Below, piece by piece: positions 33,319-45,369 of a stretch of 64,000 bases of DNA. The notes below the pieces were generated by a model. The model searched no databases. It saw only the letters and a list, made by a program, of their open reading frames with translations, and had not been told where the DNA came from. This stretch comes from Dryocosmus kuriphilus (Eukaryota > Arthropoda > Insecta > Hymenoptera > Cynipidae). The translations under genes and the position numbers were made by a program. The stretch covers positions 82,847,583-82,911,582 of the forward strand of contig CM076193.1 of the NCBI GenBank assembly GCA_038277395.1, read 5' to 3'. Position 1 is the stretch's first letter; each line of letters begins with the position of its first letter.

Positions 33319-33628
33319 CAGCGTCGGCCCTAGGGTAGAGCGAGAGGAGCGGTCGCTCTAGGTGCCAGATGGCAAGGGGCGCCAAAAAGCCAAATGCGGA
33401 AAACAATTTCCAGCGCAAAATACAATTTTGATGGCGCCTTTTGAGAGACGCGGGAGCAGTATTCAATAAGTTTTGATATTTGCAATAAAAGCTGATTTTT
33501 GAAACTTTGGGAATTATTATTTATTTAAAATAAAACCCAAGCAGAATTTACGTGAAGTGAAAGCGTCGACCAAAGGGCGCCAAAAGATAATCTCGCTCTA
33601 CCCTGATCAAAGGCTAGGGCCGCCGCTG
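33319..33628. mobile_element. hAT-type MITE, 310 bp
   Basis: Inverted ends cagcgtcggccctag and ctagggccgccgctg, of hAT type, with a perfect 8-bp target duplication agtctcag on both sides (33311-33318 and 33629-33636). Sub-terminal gggtagagcgag / ctcgctctaccc also pair. No gene. Confidence 0.9.
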
Positions 33629-33765
33629 AGTCTCAGATAGTCTGGCTGAAAAATGCTATTATGCGAGATGATAAAAATTATTAAGAAACAGAATTGCTTG
33701 GCTTGGAGAGACCTATCAATCTGTTTAAAACCATTTTTTGATCTAACGCAGTTTTTTTATGAAAA

Positions 33766-34600
33766 AACATTTTTCATAGAGAAAAAAAGTACGGCAATTT
33801 TGGACCAATTAAACAAAGAAAGAGGAAAGAATTGAGAAAACGACCACCAAAACCCCTTCTTTCTCAATTTCTTATTTTATATAAAAATTTAACATCTTAA
33901 AGAAAATTTAAGCTATAAAGAATTGAACGAAAGAAAAATAAAACTAAAAATTAAAAATTCTTTCGTCTTTCTTTGTTTGACCTTTCCACCAACAAAGAAT
34001 TTTAAAAAATAAAAACTATCACCAAAAAATAGAAAATCAGCCAACGTTTCGGTACTCCTCCAGCTCCCTTCTCAAGACTGAAAAAAAATTAAATAGAACT
34101 TAGTTTGATTTCACCCATGGCGATCTGCGGAACTTGAGTCTGATAACTGCTGCTCCTCCGGTGACCGGTCGCCAAGGACAGACTGAAAACTCAGGTATAC
34201 AAAATCAAACCCAGCAGACGCACCAAATGACCATCACTTAGCCAAGCCAAAACAAATAATAAAGGGATAATAAGAAGAAAAAATTCCACTTACACCCAAG
34301 CAATTAATGTCCAACTAACTTCAAAAAAACATTTTTCATAGAGAAAAAAAGTACGGTAGATTGGGACCAACAAATAAAAGTAATTAAACAAAGAAAGAGG
34401 AAAGAATTGAAAAAGCGACCACCAAACCCCCTTCTCTCTCAATTTCTTTTTTTATATAAAAATTTAGCATTTAAAAAAAATTTAAGCCGTAAAGAATTGA
34501 ATTTTTTTTTCTCTATGAAAAATGTTTTTTTGAAGTTAGTTGGACGCTAATTGCTTGAGTGTAAGTGGAATTTTTTCTTCTTATTATCCCTTTATTATTT
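33766..34600. repeat. Direct and inverted repeat cluster
   Basis: About 165 bp beginning catttttcatagagaaaaaa is present twice in direct orientation (33766-33930 and 34329-34504). In addition about 95 bp at 34253-34351 is repeated in reverse at 34507-34600 (ccaactaacttcaaaaaaac / gtttttttgaagttagttgg). Contains ccaacgtttcggtactcctc, shared with 48.3 kb. Confidence 0.75.
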
Positions 34601-35112
34601 TTTATGAAACGTATAATAGTTTTTTTAATCAAGAAAAACTTTATTAAGAAGTTAAAAATCTACTTTTCAGGAAAACTACACAACATTTTGGACAAACTTT
34701 TTATTCGAGTGCGAAGCGTGAGACACGTGATGAGAATGAATTTGTTAAAGCCGAAAGAGCTTTAACAAAAAATTCAAAATTACCAATTTTACTGGTCAAT
34801 AGTTTTTGTTACTTTTTTTATTTCATAAAGAATCGAAGTTCACAAATCGTGAGGTTAACCAGCCATGTAAATTGTTTATGACCAGGACTACAAGCTACTT
34901 CTGCCAGCTGAGCTTTCTCTTAAGTTAGAATAATACATCTCTAATAATACTAACGTTTTAGGCATAATTATACGTTAATAAGCAAGTTAATTTAAACACT
35001 CCTTTGCCATCCTCTTCGTCACTGGTTTTTAATTTTTATCATGAAATGTCAACAGGGTTTCCCACGCGAACTTCTCCACCAACTTTCGACCCTTCTTTTC
35101 AGTAGCAGTCCA
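34601..35112. other. Intergenic, remnant of the 32-kb repeat family
   Basis: 34600-34800 has strings like aaaactacacaacattttgg and gagtgcgaagcgtgagac related to the 32-kb family; the rest shows nothing. Confidence 0.35.
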
Positions 35113-35120
35113 GTCGTAGG

Positions 35121-36917
35121 TAGTGATGGGGGCCGCTCGGCATGACCGCGGTAAGGTATTACCTGGTAACCTGACCGGTAAAGACCGGTCATGACCAGTA
35201 AAGTTGGTAAAGCGCGGTCACGCCCAAATATCTCCTTTATAAAAGCAGAACAAAAGCAGAGATGAGGTGGGAGATTGCTCACGCAATGGAATAAGAGAAT
35301 CCGTCAGAATTGGGCTGATAAATGCGCCCTCTGGCCGGTGTACCTAAGTCCTGAGAACTACGTAGTAGTTTTCCGACGTTGAGCGCATAGTTTCGTGATA
35401 AAAGTTTCTTTTTTACGAAAAAGTAATTTAGGCGTTAAGAGATACATTATGCTAAATTTATACAAAAAGTTTTTCAGTTTCAACTGTCCATGTTATTATA
35501 CAATAAATAAAAACGCAAAGAAGCTAAACGTAGCAGACGACGGTTTTGACAGTCTTGCGGGAATTTCGAGGGATATTTGAAATTAATAATTTATATAAAT
35601 GACAATTTATAATGAAAAACCAATACATTTATCAAAACATTTTCTGCAAATAATTATTTGCAGTGTGTTGAGCTATTTTTAATAAAATTTAAATGAAAAT
35701 CACTGTTTAGTGCTAAGATAAGCACTCTGCAATCTACAGGTTATGTTCGAAAGCATAAATACTGTTTTTTTTTCTAAAATGAAGTAAGTTTTTAAAATGA
35801 AATTTATATTTATGTTTTGAATTTAGATTTATTAGTAATTTGGGTAAATAATTTATTAATTATTATTAATTAACTTAGCAAATTAGCTACTGCTGTTTTA
35901 TGTATGCGTCCATACAAAAAAGAGGAACATATTAAAAACAGAACGGGTAACAAAGGTGGTTTTCATAGAAAAGAATCTGGAAATTTTTAACAAAAATGCT
36001 AATGCATTCAAAAAGAAAGAGAAGAAAGAAACATACAATGAGTGCGAGTCGAAGCTTTTAAGGAAGAGGATTTTTCCTACTGCTCACGCTGTCATGTCAG
36101 TGTGATTCATAAATAAATAAGTAAAATCTGCAAATATGCATAATTAATAATGTTTGTGTCCGACTTCAATAAACATTTTTTTCACATTCCTGAATTATAA
36201 TGAAACGAGGTATCTATCTTTTTTTTAATTTACCTGCAGATTGAAATTTTTCCTTTTACTATTTATTTTGAATTATTTACAAAAAAAATGTTAATTTAAA
36301 AATGTTGCTTCATGAAAGGCAGCCTCACAGTAAAAAATAATATTAAATAAAAGGTTACTTTTCTTCTCTTTTCAAACATCACCTATACCTATACGTAAAT
36401 GTAAATTATTAAGTAACATTTTTACATATATTACAATAGTTAAAGAAAAAGCAATATATTTTCTTTGAAATATAACCTATATGTTACAAAGTACTTATCT
36501 TAGTGTTCGAGAGTGATATTCATGTAAATTTAACTAAAAATAACTGAACACACTACTGAATATTATTTCCGAATGATTATTCAATAAATACGATGGTTTT
36601 CGACCATAATTTATCAATTTGTAAAATGTCAATTTCAAATATCCCTCGAAACTTCTGCAAAACTGTCAAAACTGTCGTCTGCTACGCTCAGTTATTTTGC
36701 GTATTTATTTATTGTATAATAACCTGGACAGTTAAAACTGAGAAACTTTTTATATACATTTAGTATAAGGTATCTCTTAACACCTAAATTATTTTTTCTT
36801 AAAAGATAAACTTTTATAAAGAAGATATTTGGGCGTGACTGCACTTTACCAACTTTACCGGTCATGACCCGTTATATTTGGTCGTGACCGTGAAATACCG
36901 AGCAGCGCCCATCACTA
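35121..36917. mobile_element. Non-autonomous hAT element, 1.8 kb
   Basis: Ends tagtgatggg (35121) and cccatcacta (ending 36917) are inverted and flanked by a perfect 8-bp duplication gtcgtagg (35113-35120, 36918-36925), diagnostic of hAT. The arms are very long, about 450 bp: the caaatatcttctttataaaag block, the ctgtccatgttattatacaa block (about 35485) and tcgagggatatttgaaatt (about 35567) all recur reversed at 36630-36830. The left arm holds a 152-bp insertion. No transposase is present. Confidence 0.85.
35246..35397. repeat. 152-bp insertion inside the hAT left arm
   Basis: Sequence absent from the matching right arm; flanked by ataaaag at 35239-35245 and 35398-35404, which looks like a 7-bp target duplication. 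Identity of the insert unknown. Confidence 0.65.
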
Positions 36918-36925
36918 GTCGTAGG

Positions 36926-39144
36926 TACAATCAAAAGCATGTATGCCTAATTATTAGTCCAGGCGCCCTATGGAAAATGGTGCCATTCGGTGTATTAAAT
37001 GCTTCCCGCAGGATGACTGTTGATTATTGTAGTATTGGCATGTAGAATGAAGACCTATATGTTTCCCACTCGAGCTTTTTGTCCTTAAGATTTTTAAATT
37101 ACGTTTGAAGTTTGGAAAACCATGTTTTTTGTTTATTGCTATGAACCTATTTGTCTGACAAAGAAAAGGTCTAATCGAAGAATGTAGGCCATAAAAAGAT
37201 CTATAAACTGACTGGTAGTACGTTAAGATTCGTCTATTTGTTTACGTGACAAAGAATAAAAACCGTCCAAAATCGTCTTTTCTTAATTATGCAGTTTTTT
37301 TTTGCAATAATTAAGTACTCGCTTTCAAACTTTCAGAAAATATGCCTTTTGTCATTCTAAAATAGTGGCCGAAACGCGATTATGAACAAATCAATAGTTC
37401 TCCCAAAAAGTCATTTGTTATTAAAAAACTGACTTTTTTTCAACGGAATTTCTACAACTTTGACTGATTGGATTTCAACAAATGAGGACGCTTTTTACTC
37501 CAGAAGAGTTGTGCTATCAGAAACACTCAGGGACAGAACGACTATTTATTATTAAGTTGCATAAAAACGACTTTAAAAAGAGGGTATGTTTTTTCGTTAT
37601 AAATAAATAAGAATACTGCGTCAAATTTCACTTTATGGAATCGGGAGAAAAGCCATTCAGCAGCTGCTATTTTAACACATTTTTCTAAAAAAAAAAAATT
37701 GTTGTATGTTAATTTGTTGCTCAGATAATTTTTTTATTATCAATAATCACTGCTGCTACATTTACAAACATATTTAGCTGCAATTTAAAGCATATATAGA
37801 AGAAGGCAAGTACTAATTGTCAAAAAATTTACGAGTCAATTCAATCTAACTAAATTGTTCATAATCGTGACTGAATCTCGAAGAACAATCTATGGTGTTC
37901 GTGGAGACGGAGTGGGGGAAGCCGCTCTCGGATACCGGACACTCGCGCCAGAAATGAATTCACGCGTTCAAATCGCTCGACGTTCGAATATTTCAACAAC
38001 TAATCAACCAATCAGGATGTTTTTTTTTTTAATTTAGGCTATATTTTCGCGCTGGTAACAAATATATGAATGGCGTCTCAAACGAAGATTATCTTAAGCT
38101 TCAAATTTACAACTAATAAGTTTATCTTCTCTAATTTTGCCATTTGTTTCTTTGTTTTTAAATTAATTGCAAAATTTGCATATTTTTCTCACAACTTACA
38201 TTTTAAAAAAAGACTTTGAAAAAACAAAATGTATAAAATTGTTTAAATTTTACGTTTTACCCATGGATAAGTTGAATTTGCTGCGCATTTGAAAAAATAA
38301 AAGTTACTATGAGTGGAAGAAGAAAAGTAGGTACTGATGAAAATTGCTTATTTTATTTTTATAACACAGAATTACTATATAAATACAAAAAACTATTACT
38401 ATTCTTTTTAAACCTACACTTTTTGTCGCTTAGATGGTACTTCCGCGTAGATTTATTTTATTTTGTATACCTGGTGTACACTTTGTATTCTTTTTCTCCG
38501 TAAAATAACTTTTTATTTTATTTATTTTACAAAACCGCACCCATAAAATAACGTTCTAGATAAAAAAGAAGTTTCAAGTATCCTCTTCCTATCTAGTAAT
38601 GGAGTTTATAGTAAATTTATTTTATCACCACAAATTTGTTTAATTCTTGGTAAAAGTATTTATGAAATCACTTTCAATACACTTTACATGGTAGAAATTT
38701 TTTATTTAGTATATTAGGAAAATACATATACTGTAAAAAAAAACGTTTGAAGATTGGCCATATGCTTTCAAGCAATTTTACGAAAAATTTTAAAGCGTTA
38801 AGATTATCTTATTAAATTTTCAAGGTTTTTGTAAAATCCCTACGATATAATCCTATTGATTTTATACGATTTGGTAAAATTACCATGATAATTGTAGATA
38901 GAAAAAAAACTTATGATAAACGTAGTAATTTTACACAATTTGTGTAAAGGCACTACATTTTTCATGTGTTTCATAGTAATTTTACATCGATAATGGAGGT
39001 TCTTTTTTGCACAGGATAAACATAAGGAAATTACATGACTAATAAAAGTGTACCTTAAAATTTAAAGAAAAATGAATGTACAAAAAAATAAAAATGGGAC
39101 AGTTTTCAAAAAAGTTAATAAGAAAGAAATTAGCTTTGTTATAG
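36926..39144. other. Intergenic stretch
   Basis: No gene seen with confidence. 37880-37990 is GC-richer. A short frame at 38309 (MSGRRKVGTDEN) lies upstream of the SMG5-like exons and could be a first exon, but no support beyond position. 38731-39010 begins actgtaaaaaaaaacg and may be an old MITE. Confidence 0.3.
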
Positions 39145-39917
39145 GAGTGTAATTTACATTGCGAAAAGACTCGACGAACAAAAAAGCCATGCTTTAACAG
39201 TATCAGACATCTTTACACCAACTGGGGAAGCTCTGCGCACGAAGTTACGTGATTATTGTGAAAGAGACTCATGTTCGAAAAACAGAGGAATTACCTTGGA
39301 GAAGAGGATTGTATGATGTCTCTATGGCTAAAAAAATTCGAAAGGTATTGTCAAAACGGATTTGACATTATAAATTAAATTATAGTATTTGTAGTGTAAT
39401 AAAATGAATGAAAGAATAACTTCGAGGTTTGATGCAAATCGGTTAAATAAATATAAAAGTACAGAAATTCGAAGTAAAAATAATCACGCAATTATAAATT
39501 TGAAGACTTCAAAGTTAAAACGTTTAAAATGCAAGCGATTGAAACTAAACGTTTTATAATGAAAAGCAATTGAAATCGTAAAGGTGTGAAAAATTTCAAT
39601 TCGAAACTATCACGAATGTAATATTAAAAATGTTTGTGTTTAAAGTTGTGGATTTTTTGTATGAATCTTAAAAATGTGCACAAATTCAAATATTTAATAT
39701 TGTACATTTTAAAATCGTGCATTAATAACGATTAAAATATTTATGTTTTAAGGGCAATGTTTGGAGCGAGGCAGAAAAAGCCTTATTATCGGCTCATTTG
39801 GCAGTGAGCGTGGGATTTTACCATTACTTGATTCTGCATTTACAACTCGAATGCAATTTCGACCTTGCCGGAGTGTTAGACTTTGCTTATCCGCACAATG
39901 AAAACACTTCGGCTAAT
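39145..39917 (+). pseudogene. SMG5-like gene fragment, two exons
   Basis: Exon 39145-39344 (acceptor ttgttatag, donor GTATTG) reads AKRLDEQKSHALTVSDIFTP, then GEALRTKLRDYCER, a shift, and RKTEELPWRR with YDVSMAKKIRK. Exon 39753-39917 (donor GTAAGT) reads NVWSEAEKALLSAHLAVSVG, then FYHYLILHLQLE and DLAGVLDFAYPHNE. Order and content match the N-terminal 14-3-3-like/TPR region of SMG5, a nonsense-mediated mRNA decay factor (human SMG5 has a THLVAGIGFYQHL block at this place). Exon 1 is damaged: after CER there is a small insertion giving LMFE in another frame, then a deletion before RKTEEL. The exon 1-exon 2 junction is phase 0 and keeps frame. Probably a duplicated fragment; I found no following exons. 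Confidence 0.6.
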
Positions 39918-40618
39918 GTAAGTAAAAGCGTCTTTCTTCCAAATGAAATTCAAAACTTTTTGTGACTTGGCTGAAAATTTTGAGAAAAAACATTTATTGT
40001 ATTTTAATCGTAAACATAGTTTTGTCTGCGATAGCTGTAAGTTTCATTAAAATTAAAATTCAAATAACGGTTTTAGAAATAGAGATAATTCAAAAATATT
40101 CAGTGCCAAAATTCAACATTGCATAAGTTCCGCAATTAAAAAAAAGGTAAATCCTTTGATTGAAGTCGAACCACTTTAAATATCTCCATAGAATACAAAA
40201 TATCTATACTTTTATGGAGTTTCTTTGCAATACTGTTTCGTTCAGTTTTTTTATGCCTTATAACAAAAAATGTTATGGTCCTACCCATTTTTAAGTCTTT
40301 GTATCAACTTCAAAGTTTATTTACTTTCTGCAAATACAATTTGAAAATCCATAAGATTTTAAATTAGAAAGAAACTTTAACTTATTAAATATTGTTTATT
40401 AGTATTTTATTCTTCCAATATACGTATAACGTTTGATCTATTTTTCTTCGTTAAAACAAGTATTTCAAATTGGAATTATTTTTTAAACTTTTACTATGTA
40501 TCCTAAGGAAGCAAATTTTCAAAATTTTATTCTACTTGATTCTAGGCCCGGGCGGTCGCTATATAATAAATGTAATATTTAGAGAATATGATTTGTTTCT
40601 ACTATTTTTGTTTACAGG
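39918..40618. other. AT-rich stretch after SMG5-like exons
   Basis: No exon recognised. Confidence 0.4.
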
Positions 40619-40930
40619 AGTTGCGAAAATACTGTCGTGACTCCCTCAGGAAGAAATCGACCGTTCGATGAAGGAACTCTGCTGGTTCCAGGTGAGTCCG
40701 TTGTATGAACTTAGGAAAAATGGAGCGATTTCGGTTTGACAGAGGTACAAAGACTGATCCTGTGATATGGCTCAACAGTCTAGCAGCTATCTCTTTAGAA
40801 ACACAAATCCTCAAATAGATGCAGTGTCCGGACTCTTGGGTATGTTGGAGGCATTCATTGGACCCATTTTCACGATACTTCAAGAGGCAGACGGACTAAA
40901 AAATCACCCTGCCGCCGTCGTTCATCATCG
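40619..40930 (+). other. Possible orphan exons of unknown gene
   Basis: 40619-40692 has a good acceptor (tttgtttacag) and donor (GTGAGT) and one open frame (TVVTPSGRNRPFDEGTLLVP). 40796 follows a good acceptor (ctatctctttag) and reads NPQIDAVSGLLGMLEAFIG with FTILQEADG. The phases of the two do not join simply, and I do not recognise either. The second runs into the truncated gypsy end. Confidence 0.3.
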
Positions 40931-40939
40931 AAGCATCGT

Positions 40940-41466
40940 TGTTCTATCATATTAGCCTGTGGGTGTCTGATTGAGGGAAGTATCATTCTTATACCTCGTT
41001 CTTTTAAAGCTTGGTCCCACTTCTTGCTGGTAAATTGAGTCCCTCGATCGGAGAGTACTTTGACGGGTTTTCCCAGCTCTTCAATAAAATCGTCAAGTTT
41101 TTTTATCGTAGCGTCATTTGTTGCCTTCTTCAGAAGATACAATTTAATATGCTTTGTGAAGGTATCGACCATAATAAGAAAATATTTGTACCCATATTTT
41201 GCTTTTATCAGTGGTCCATAAAAGTCAATTGAGATTAATTTCAGGAGCGTAATCGAGAGCACCGGTTCCAATTTTGCTTGTGATGCCACTGTGGCTATTT
41301 TATTTCGTTGGCATGAATCACATGTCGAATGTAATTGCCTTGTTATCTTTGCAAATTTTGGACAATAAAAGTACTCTCTTAGGATCTTATATGTCCTTTT
41401 TGCTCCCGTATGTCCATATGTAAAATGGCACTCCCATATTAATAGGTTAATTAATTTTCTTGCCAC
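40940..41466 (-). pseudogene. gypsy integrase, truncated
   Basis: The zinc-binding H-x-H...C-x2-C part is visible (HFTYGHTGAKRT ... CDSCQRNK), followed by the catalytic core with Asp in ISIDFYGPL and Asp in LSDRGTQF. The sequence reaches HPQANMIE, the third catalytic position, and then becomes unrelated, so the C-terminal domain is gone. A further basic tail in the frame to 40870 is not gypsy-derived. Confidence 0.8.
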
Positions 41467-41599
41467 ATAGATACGTAATTTGGTTCCATTGTTTTGATAC
41501 AGGAGGTTATTTTCTATCTTGTATCTCGTAGACTCCTCTTTGTCTAGTGTTATAGCCTCCTTTTTTTTTGTATTTCTTCATCTTATTCCTGCATCCGTT

Positions 41600-42062
41600 A
41601 AATATTTTTCAGTTTATCTCGGATTCCGGGCATTCCCACGTATTGTAGAGCATTGATGTACAATTGTGTACCTTTCCTTTCATTTTCTTCAATGCCATAT
41701 TGATGTATTCCACTTAGCACATCTGCCATAATGTTGTCTTTACCTGGTAAGTGCTCGATGGTAATTTTGTAATCCTGGATAGTTAGTATCCATTTAGTCA
41801 GTCACGCATTCACAAATTTGAACGTTTTAAGGAAAGTTAATGCCATGTGATCCGTTCTATTTATTACTTCAGCTCCGTGCAAATAGGTCCTGAATTTTTA
41901 AAGGACCCACACTAACGCCAGGGGTTCCTTTTCTGTCGTGAAATAAGCAATTTCCGATTCTTTTAATATTTTGCTGGCTAGTATTATGATTTCTTTTTCC
42001 TTATTTTTGTTTAATTGATACAGCACTTCTCCTAATGCATACTTGCTGGCATCAGTGTCTAG
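41600..42062 (-). pseudogene. gypsy RNase H, stops present
   Basis: Reads LDTDASKYALGEVLYQL, then AYFTTEKEPLALVW, a TAA, and RTDHMALTFLK with another stop (TGA), then IEHLPGKDNIMADVLSG. The three acidic regions of RNase H are recognisable but the frame is interrupted at least twice. Confidence 0.75.
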
Positions 42063-42155
42063 ATAATATTTTTGTTTTGGATCGGGGAAATATAATAATA
42101 TTTATTCACAAAGCAAGTTCTTTACTTTTTCGAAGCTTTTTTGTAATTCTATATC

Positions 42156-43000
42156 TCATTTCCAAGGGACCTCTTTTTTTATTAGTTTCAATAAAGGCAC
42201 TATGTTTGCCGCGTGTTTGTTACTAAACTTCGAGTAAAAATTAACCAATCCTAGAAATCCTCGTAATTGCTTGACGTTCTTTGGTGGTGGACAGTCTTTT
42301 ATACTCTTTACTTTTTCCGGATCGGGCTTGATTCCTTCCGTTGTGAGAATAAATCCAAGAAATTTGGTCTCTTGACGGAAGAGCTTTGATTTTACCAGAT
42401 TTATGGTTAGGTTGCTCATCTCTAGTCGCTGAAAAAGTTCTTGTAAATATTCTAAATCTTGGGAGTTCGATCCAGATGTTATCAGAGTCTCATCTACGAA
42501 CGTTACAACGTGATCTCCAATCCCTTGCAAAGTTTCATCCAGGCCACGTACCAAGGCTGCTGTACTTTTGTAGCTTTTTCCTTAATTCTGGAAGGCCGTA
42601 TATTGTCTCGATTTTGGTTGTAAGGGAACCTGCAAGAAGCTGCTCGTCATATCTAAACTTGACATTACTTTAATCCCTTTACACTTTTGGAATAATACTT
42701 TCGCTGGTTCAGGACACACCCAATCTTCCAGCAGTATTTCATTTAACTTTCTTGCATCCAGGCATAGATGTATAGCTCCATCCTTTTTTATACAGGCACT
42801 ATCGGGTTTATATAGGAACTTTTTGATCGTTGGATTATATCCATAGTGAGCATTCTTTGAATCTCTTCTCCGGCTTTTTCTCGACATGCCATTGGGATGG
42901 GATAACTCCTACCGACAAAAGGTTTAGTTTCTTTGATTTTTAACACATGCTGATATGTTGTTAATAATCCTGATTCTCTTCGGAAAACCTTCCGGTATCT
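42156..43000 (-). pseudogene. gypsy reverse transcriptase, frame-broken
   Basis: Three overlapping frames cover it: RSKSSYINPIVPV (N-terminal), then LCLDARKLNEILLEDW and SSLDMTSSFLQVPL (first catalytic Asp), and VTFVDETLITSG, the active-site box, followed by KFLGFILTTEGI and LRGFLGLVNFYSKF. The box has FVDE where the family has two adjacent Asp, so the second metal-binding Asp is replaced by Glu. Shifts lie near 42850 and 42580. Confidence 0.8.
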
Positions 43001-43329
43001 CCATAAAATTTCCGGTAATTCTTCTTTCATCTCCCGGTTCAAATCCGTGATTTCCTCGAGTTTCATTCCAATTTCCTCTAGAGAAATTTCAACAGGTACT
43101 TCAGGTATGTCGTTTTTCTCCTCGAAAGTCGTAAGTTCTTTGTCTTTTGTAAAAGTGTGACTAATTTCTCTTATGAGATTTATCTCTGCTAGATCTTCCT
43201 CATTGGTTTTTTCTTCTTTTATTATTCGAATGTTTGGACTGCCATCCAGATATGGAAAAAGTAGAGTTTTCGTATCTAGATCAATTCGGGCCTTATGCAC
43301 GTCCAACATACCAATCCCAACAATACACG

Positions 43330-43570
43330 TTCGTGATAATTTAGGTATCACTAGGAAAGCTACTGGTATATTTATACTGCTTAATGAGACATCTATATAG
43401 ATTTGTTTACATAATTTTACGACTTTGTCTCCCATTAGTCCCGCTACAGAAATTCCAGTTAGAGGTAGACTTGGGTATCGGTGAAATTGTTCTTTATTTT
43501 TATTTATAAATTCTTTCGATATGCATGTGACCTCGGTTCCCGTATAAATTAATTAATCCCTGCAATTATC
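43330..43570 (-). pseudogene. gypsy aspartic protease, active Asp lost
   Basis: The region reading YTGTEVTCISKEF corresponds to the protease active site, where Tyr stands at the position of the catalytic Asp. Downstream text (GISVAGLMGDKVVKLCKQ, FLVIPKLSRTCIVGIGML) matches the rest of the fold. A stop also lies shortly upstream. Confidence 0.6.
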
Positions 43571-43741
43571 AGGTTTGCTGTGTAACATTTCGAACGCCTC
43601 TTTGGTGTTTCTTACATGTTTTCATTTATCAGATCATTCCTTACGTTAGTGATCATATGTGTGGTATAAATTTTTTCTTTCACCACGTCGTCCTCCGAGT
43701 CTTTTCCTATGGACGTGGTGCTAGGCCGTTTCCTGAATGAT

Positions 43742-45318
43742 TTAATATTTCCTCTTGATTCTTTTCCCGTATATCATTTTCTTCATTCCCTTCCACCTTA
43801 AAATGTTGGACCTTGTAGGGTGGTTGAGTTGAATTCTGTCGCCATGAGGTGTTTTCATTTTTTTTTTTTGCACTTTGGCCTTGGTTTGGTTTATACCCTG
43901 TTGATCAATTGTTATTGTTATTTGGTGGCCAGTTTGGATTTCCTTGACTCGTTCTGGTATAGCCATGTTGTGACCTCCAAGATCCTGATCCATAGGTGTA
44001 TTATTTTTTACTCTGCTTTCCTCGTTCTCACTGTGACCTTTGTTTTTCGGCCCAATTTTGTCAAAATCCTCTAATATTTCAGTTAGATCCTCCAGTTCCC
44101 GAATGCCTCTTCCTACGAGGGCGTATCTAATTTCATCGTTGAAATGACGCGCTATTTTTCTTATCGTTTCCTGAGTTTTTGGTACCGGATTCAATTGTTG
44201 AATTTGCGCAACGATCTTGGTTGCGTATTCCGCACTTGTGCCATCTTGGTTCGCCTAGCCTGGTAATTTCCGAATTCAAGCTTCTATTTGAGGTCATATT
44301 AACTTTGTTCATTCCAGAACCTTTGGCGAAACTTGTTCTTAAAACTGTCCAGATATGTTATTCCGTTCATGGCGATTTGCCATCTTCCACCTGGTGTCCC
44401 AGATAGAGACCTTTCGAGTAAATATCCTGTATCACACATTCGCGGTTTTGCGGCTTTCCAATATTTTTCAAGTTGCCTTAAGTATTTCATGGGGCTTCCT
44501 TCCCCATTAAATTCTGGGAAGACATATTTGATATTCGATTTTGTAGTGTGAATTTTTGTGTGTTTTCTCTTCCTTCTCCTTCTCGTAATCTTTCCATCAT
44601 CCTAATCTGGGCTTTTTCCAATCGTTCCAGCTGATTCTGCATCCGATTTCCTTTTTCTTCTAAGCTCTGTGTCAGATTTGCTGCTGTTTCAATTGAGTAT
44701 CTTAGATTGGTTTTTTGTGTCATTAATCCTCTTCTGTATAGCTTTGTCTTTTATAATTTCCTGTTTGTCCCTATATTTTTTTTCTTCTTCTAGGATCCTT
44801 TTCGTCCTTTGTTCTATTTCTCTGAGTTTTTTATTTATTTCCATCCACAGTTTTTTTTCCATCCTTTTGCTTTCTCCATCTTGCCCCCCAGTTTCTGTGC
44901 TCTCTACCTCTACTTCCATGTTTGCGATTGTTTGTTCTAAATCATTCTCCTCCATTCTTTTCTCCGGAATATCTTCCTCAGCTACCCGTTGCCGTGCTCC
45001 CGATGATCTCAGTGTCGTGCTGCTCGTTTTGTTTTCTTACTTATGTCTAAATATTATTTATACGAATAGTCAGGATCAATTAAACTTTTCTGTTTATTGT
45101 TTCTTATTTCGTTCCCGTTTATTATTTTCTTTGTTCATTACTTTCTTGTTTTCTTGATCTTGTTTATTCTTTAAAAAATCATCAAGTGCGCTCATATCTT
45201 TTGGTACGTACTTGTGACTAATTGGAGGTGTATAATATACTCTTTTACAGGGTTCTTTGCCTGTAAAGAATGCCTTAAACGCGTCTTTTTGATTCATAAT
45301 TTTCTTAAATTCTCTCAT
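43742..45318 (-). pseudogene. gypsy Gag region, broken
   Basis: Several frames together cover Gag: MREFKKIMNQKDAFKAFF at 45318, a long charged coiled-coil region (44955-44500, rich in K, E, R), then LMGKEAPMKYLRQLEKYW and DSFKNKFRQRFWNEQS, which are typical of the capsid-like part of insect gypsy Gag, and a basic tail to 43742. Frames change at about 45030, 44700, 44490 and 44250. No CCHC zinc knuckle was seen. Confidence 0.65.
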
Positions 45319-45355
45319 TTTTCTCCTCAGACTCTCGTTCTTGTTCTTAGCCTCA

Positions 45356-45369
45356 CGTTTGCGGCGCCA
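45356..45369 (-). promoter_or_regulatory. Primer-binding site of the gypsy element
   Basis: Minus strand tggcgccgcaaacg, of the TGGCGCC class used by many gypsy elements, placed just before the Gag start at 45318. It marks the inner edge of the 5' LTR. Confidence 0.6.

Larger units (their letters stand above)
40870..45369 (-). mobile_element. Ty3/gypsy retrotransposon Gag-Pol, 3'-truncated
   Basis: On the minus strand, in order: primer-binding site, Gag (45318-43742), protease (about 43560-43330), reverse transcriptase (about 43000-42156), RNase H (about 42060-41600) and integrase (41466 to about 40940). This is the Ty3/gypsy order (integrase last). The integrase frame departs from family sequence just after HPQAN, about 40945, so the 3' part and the 3' LTR are missing. 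Multiple stops and frame changes throughout show it is inactive. No envelope gene is present. Confidence 0.85.

Noticed and set aside
44669..45157. 162-residue Ser/Leu/Phe-rich plus-strand frame resembling a membrane protein
   Set aside because: Antisense shadow of the charged gypsy Gag region.
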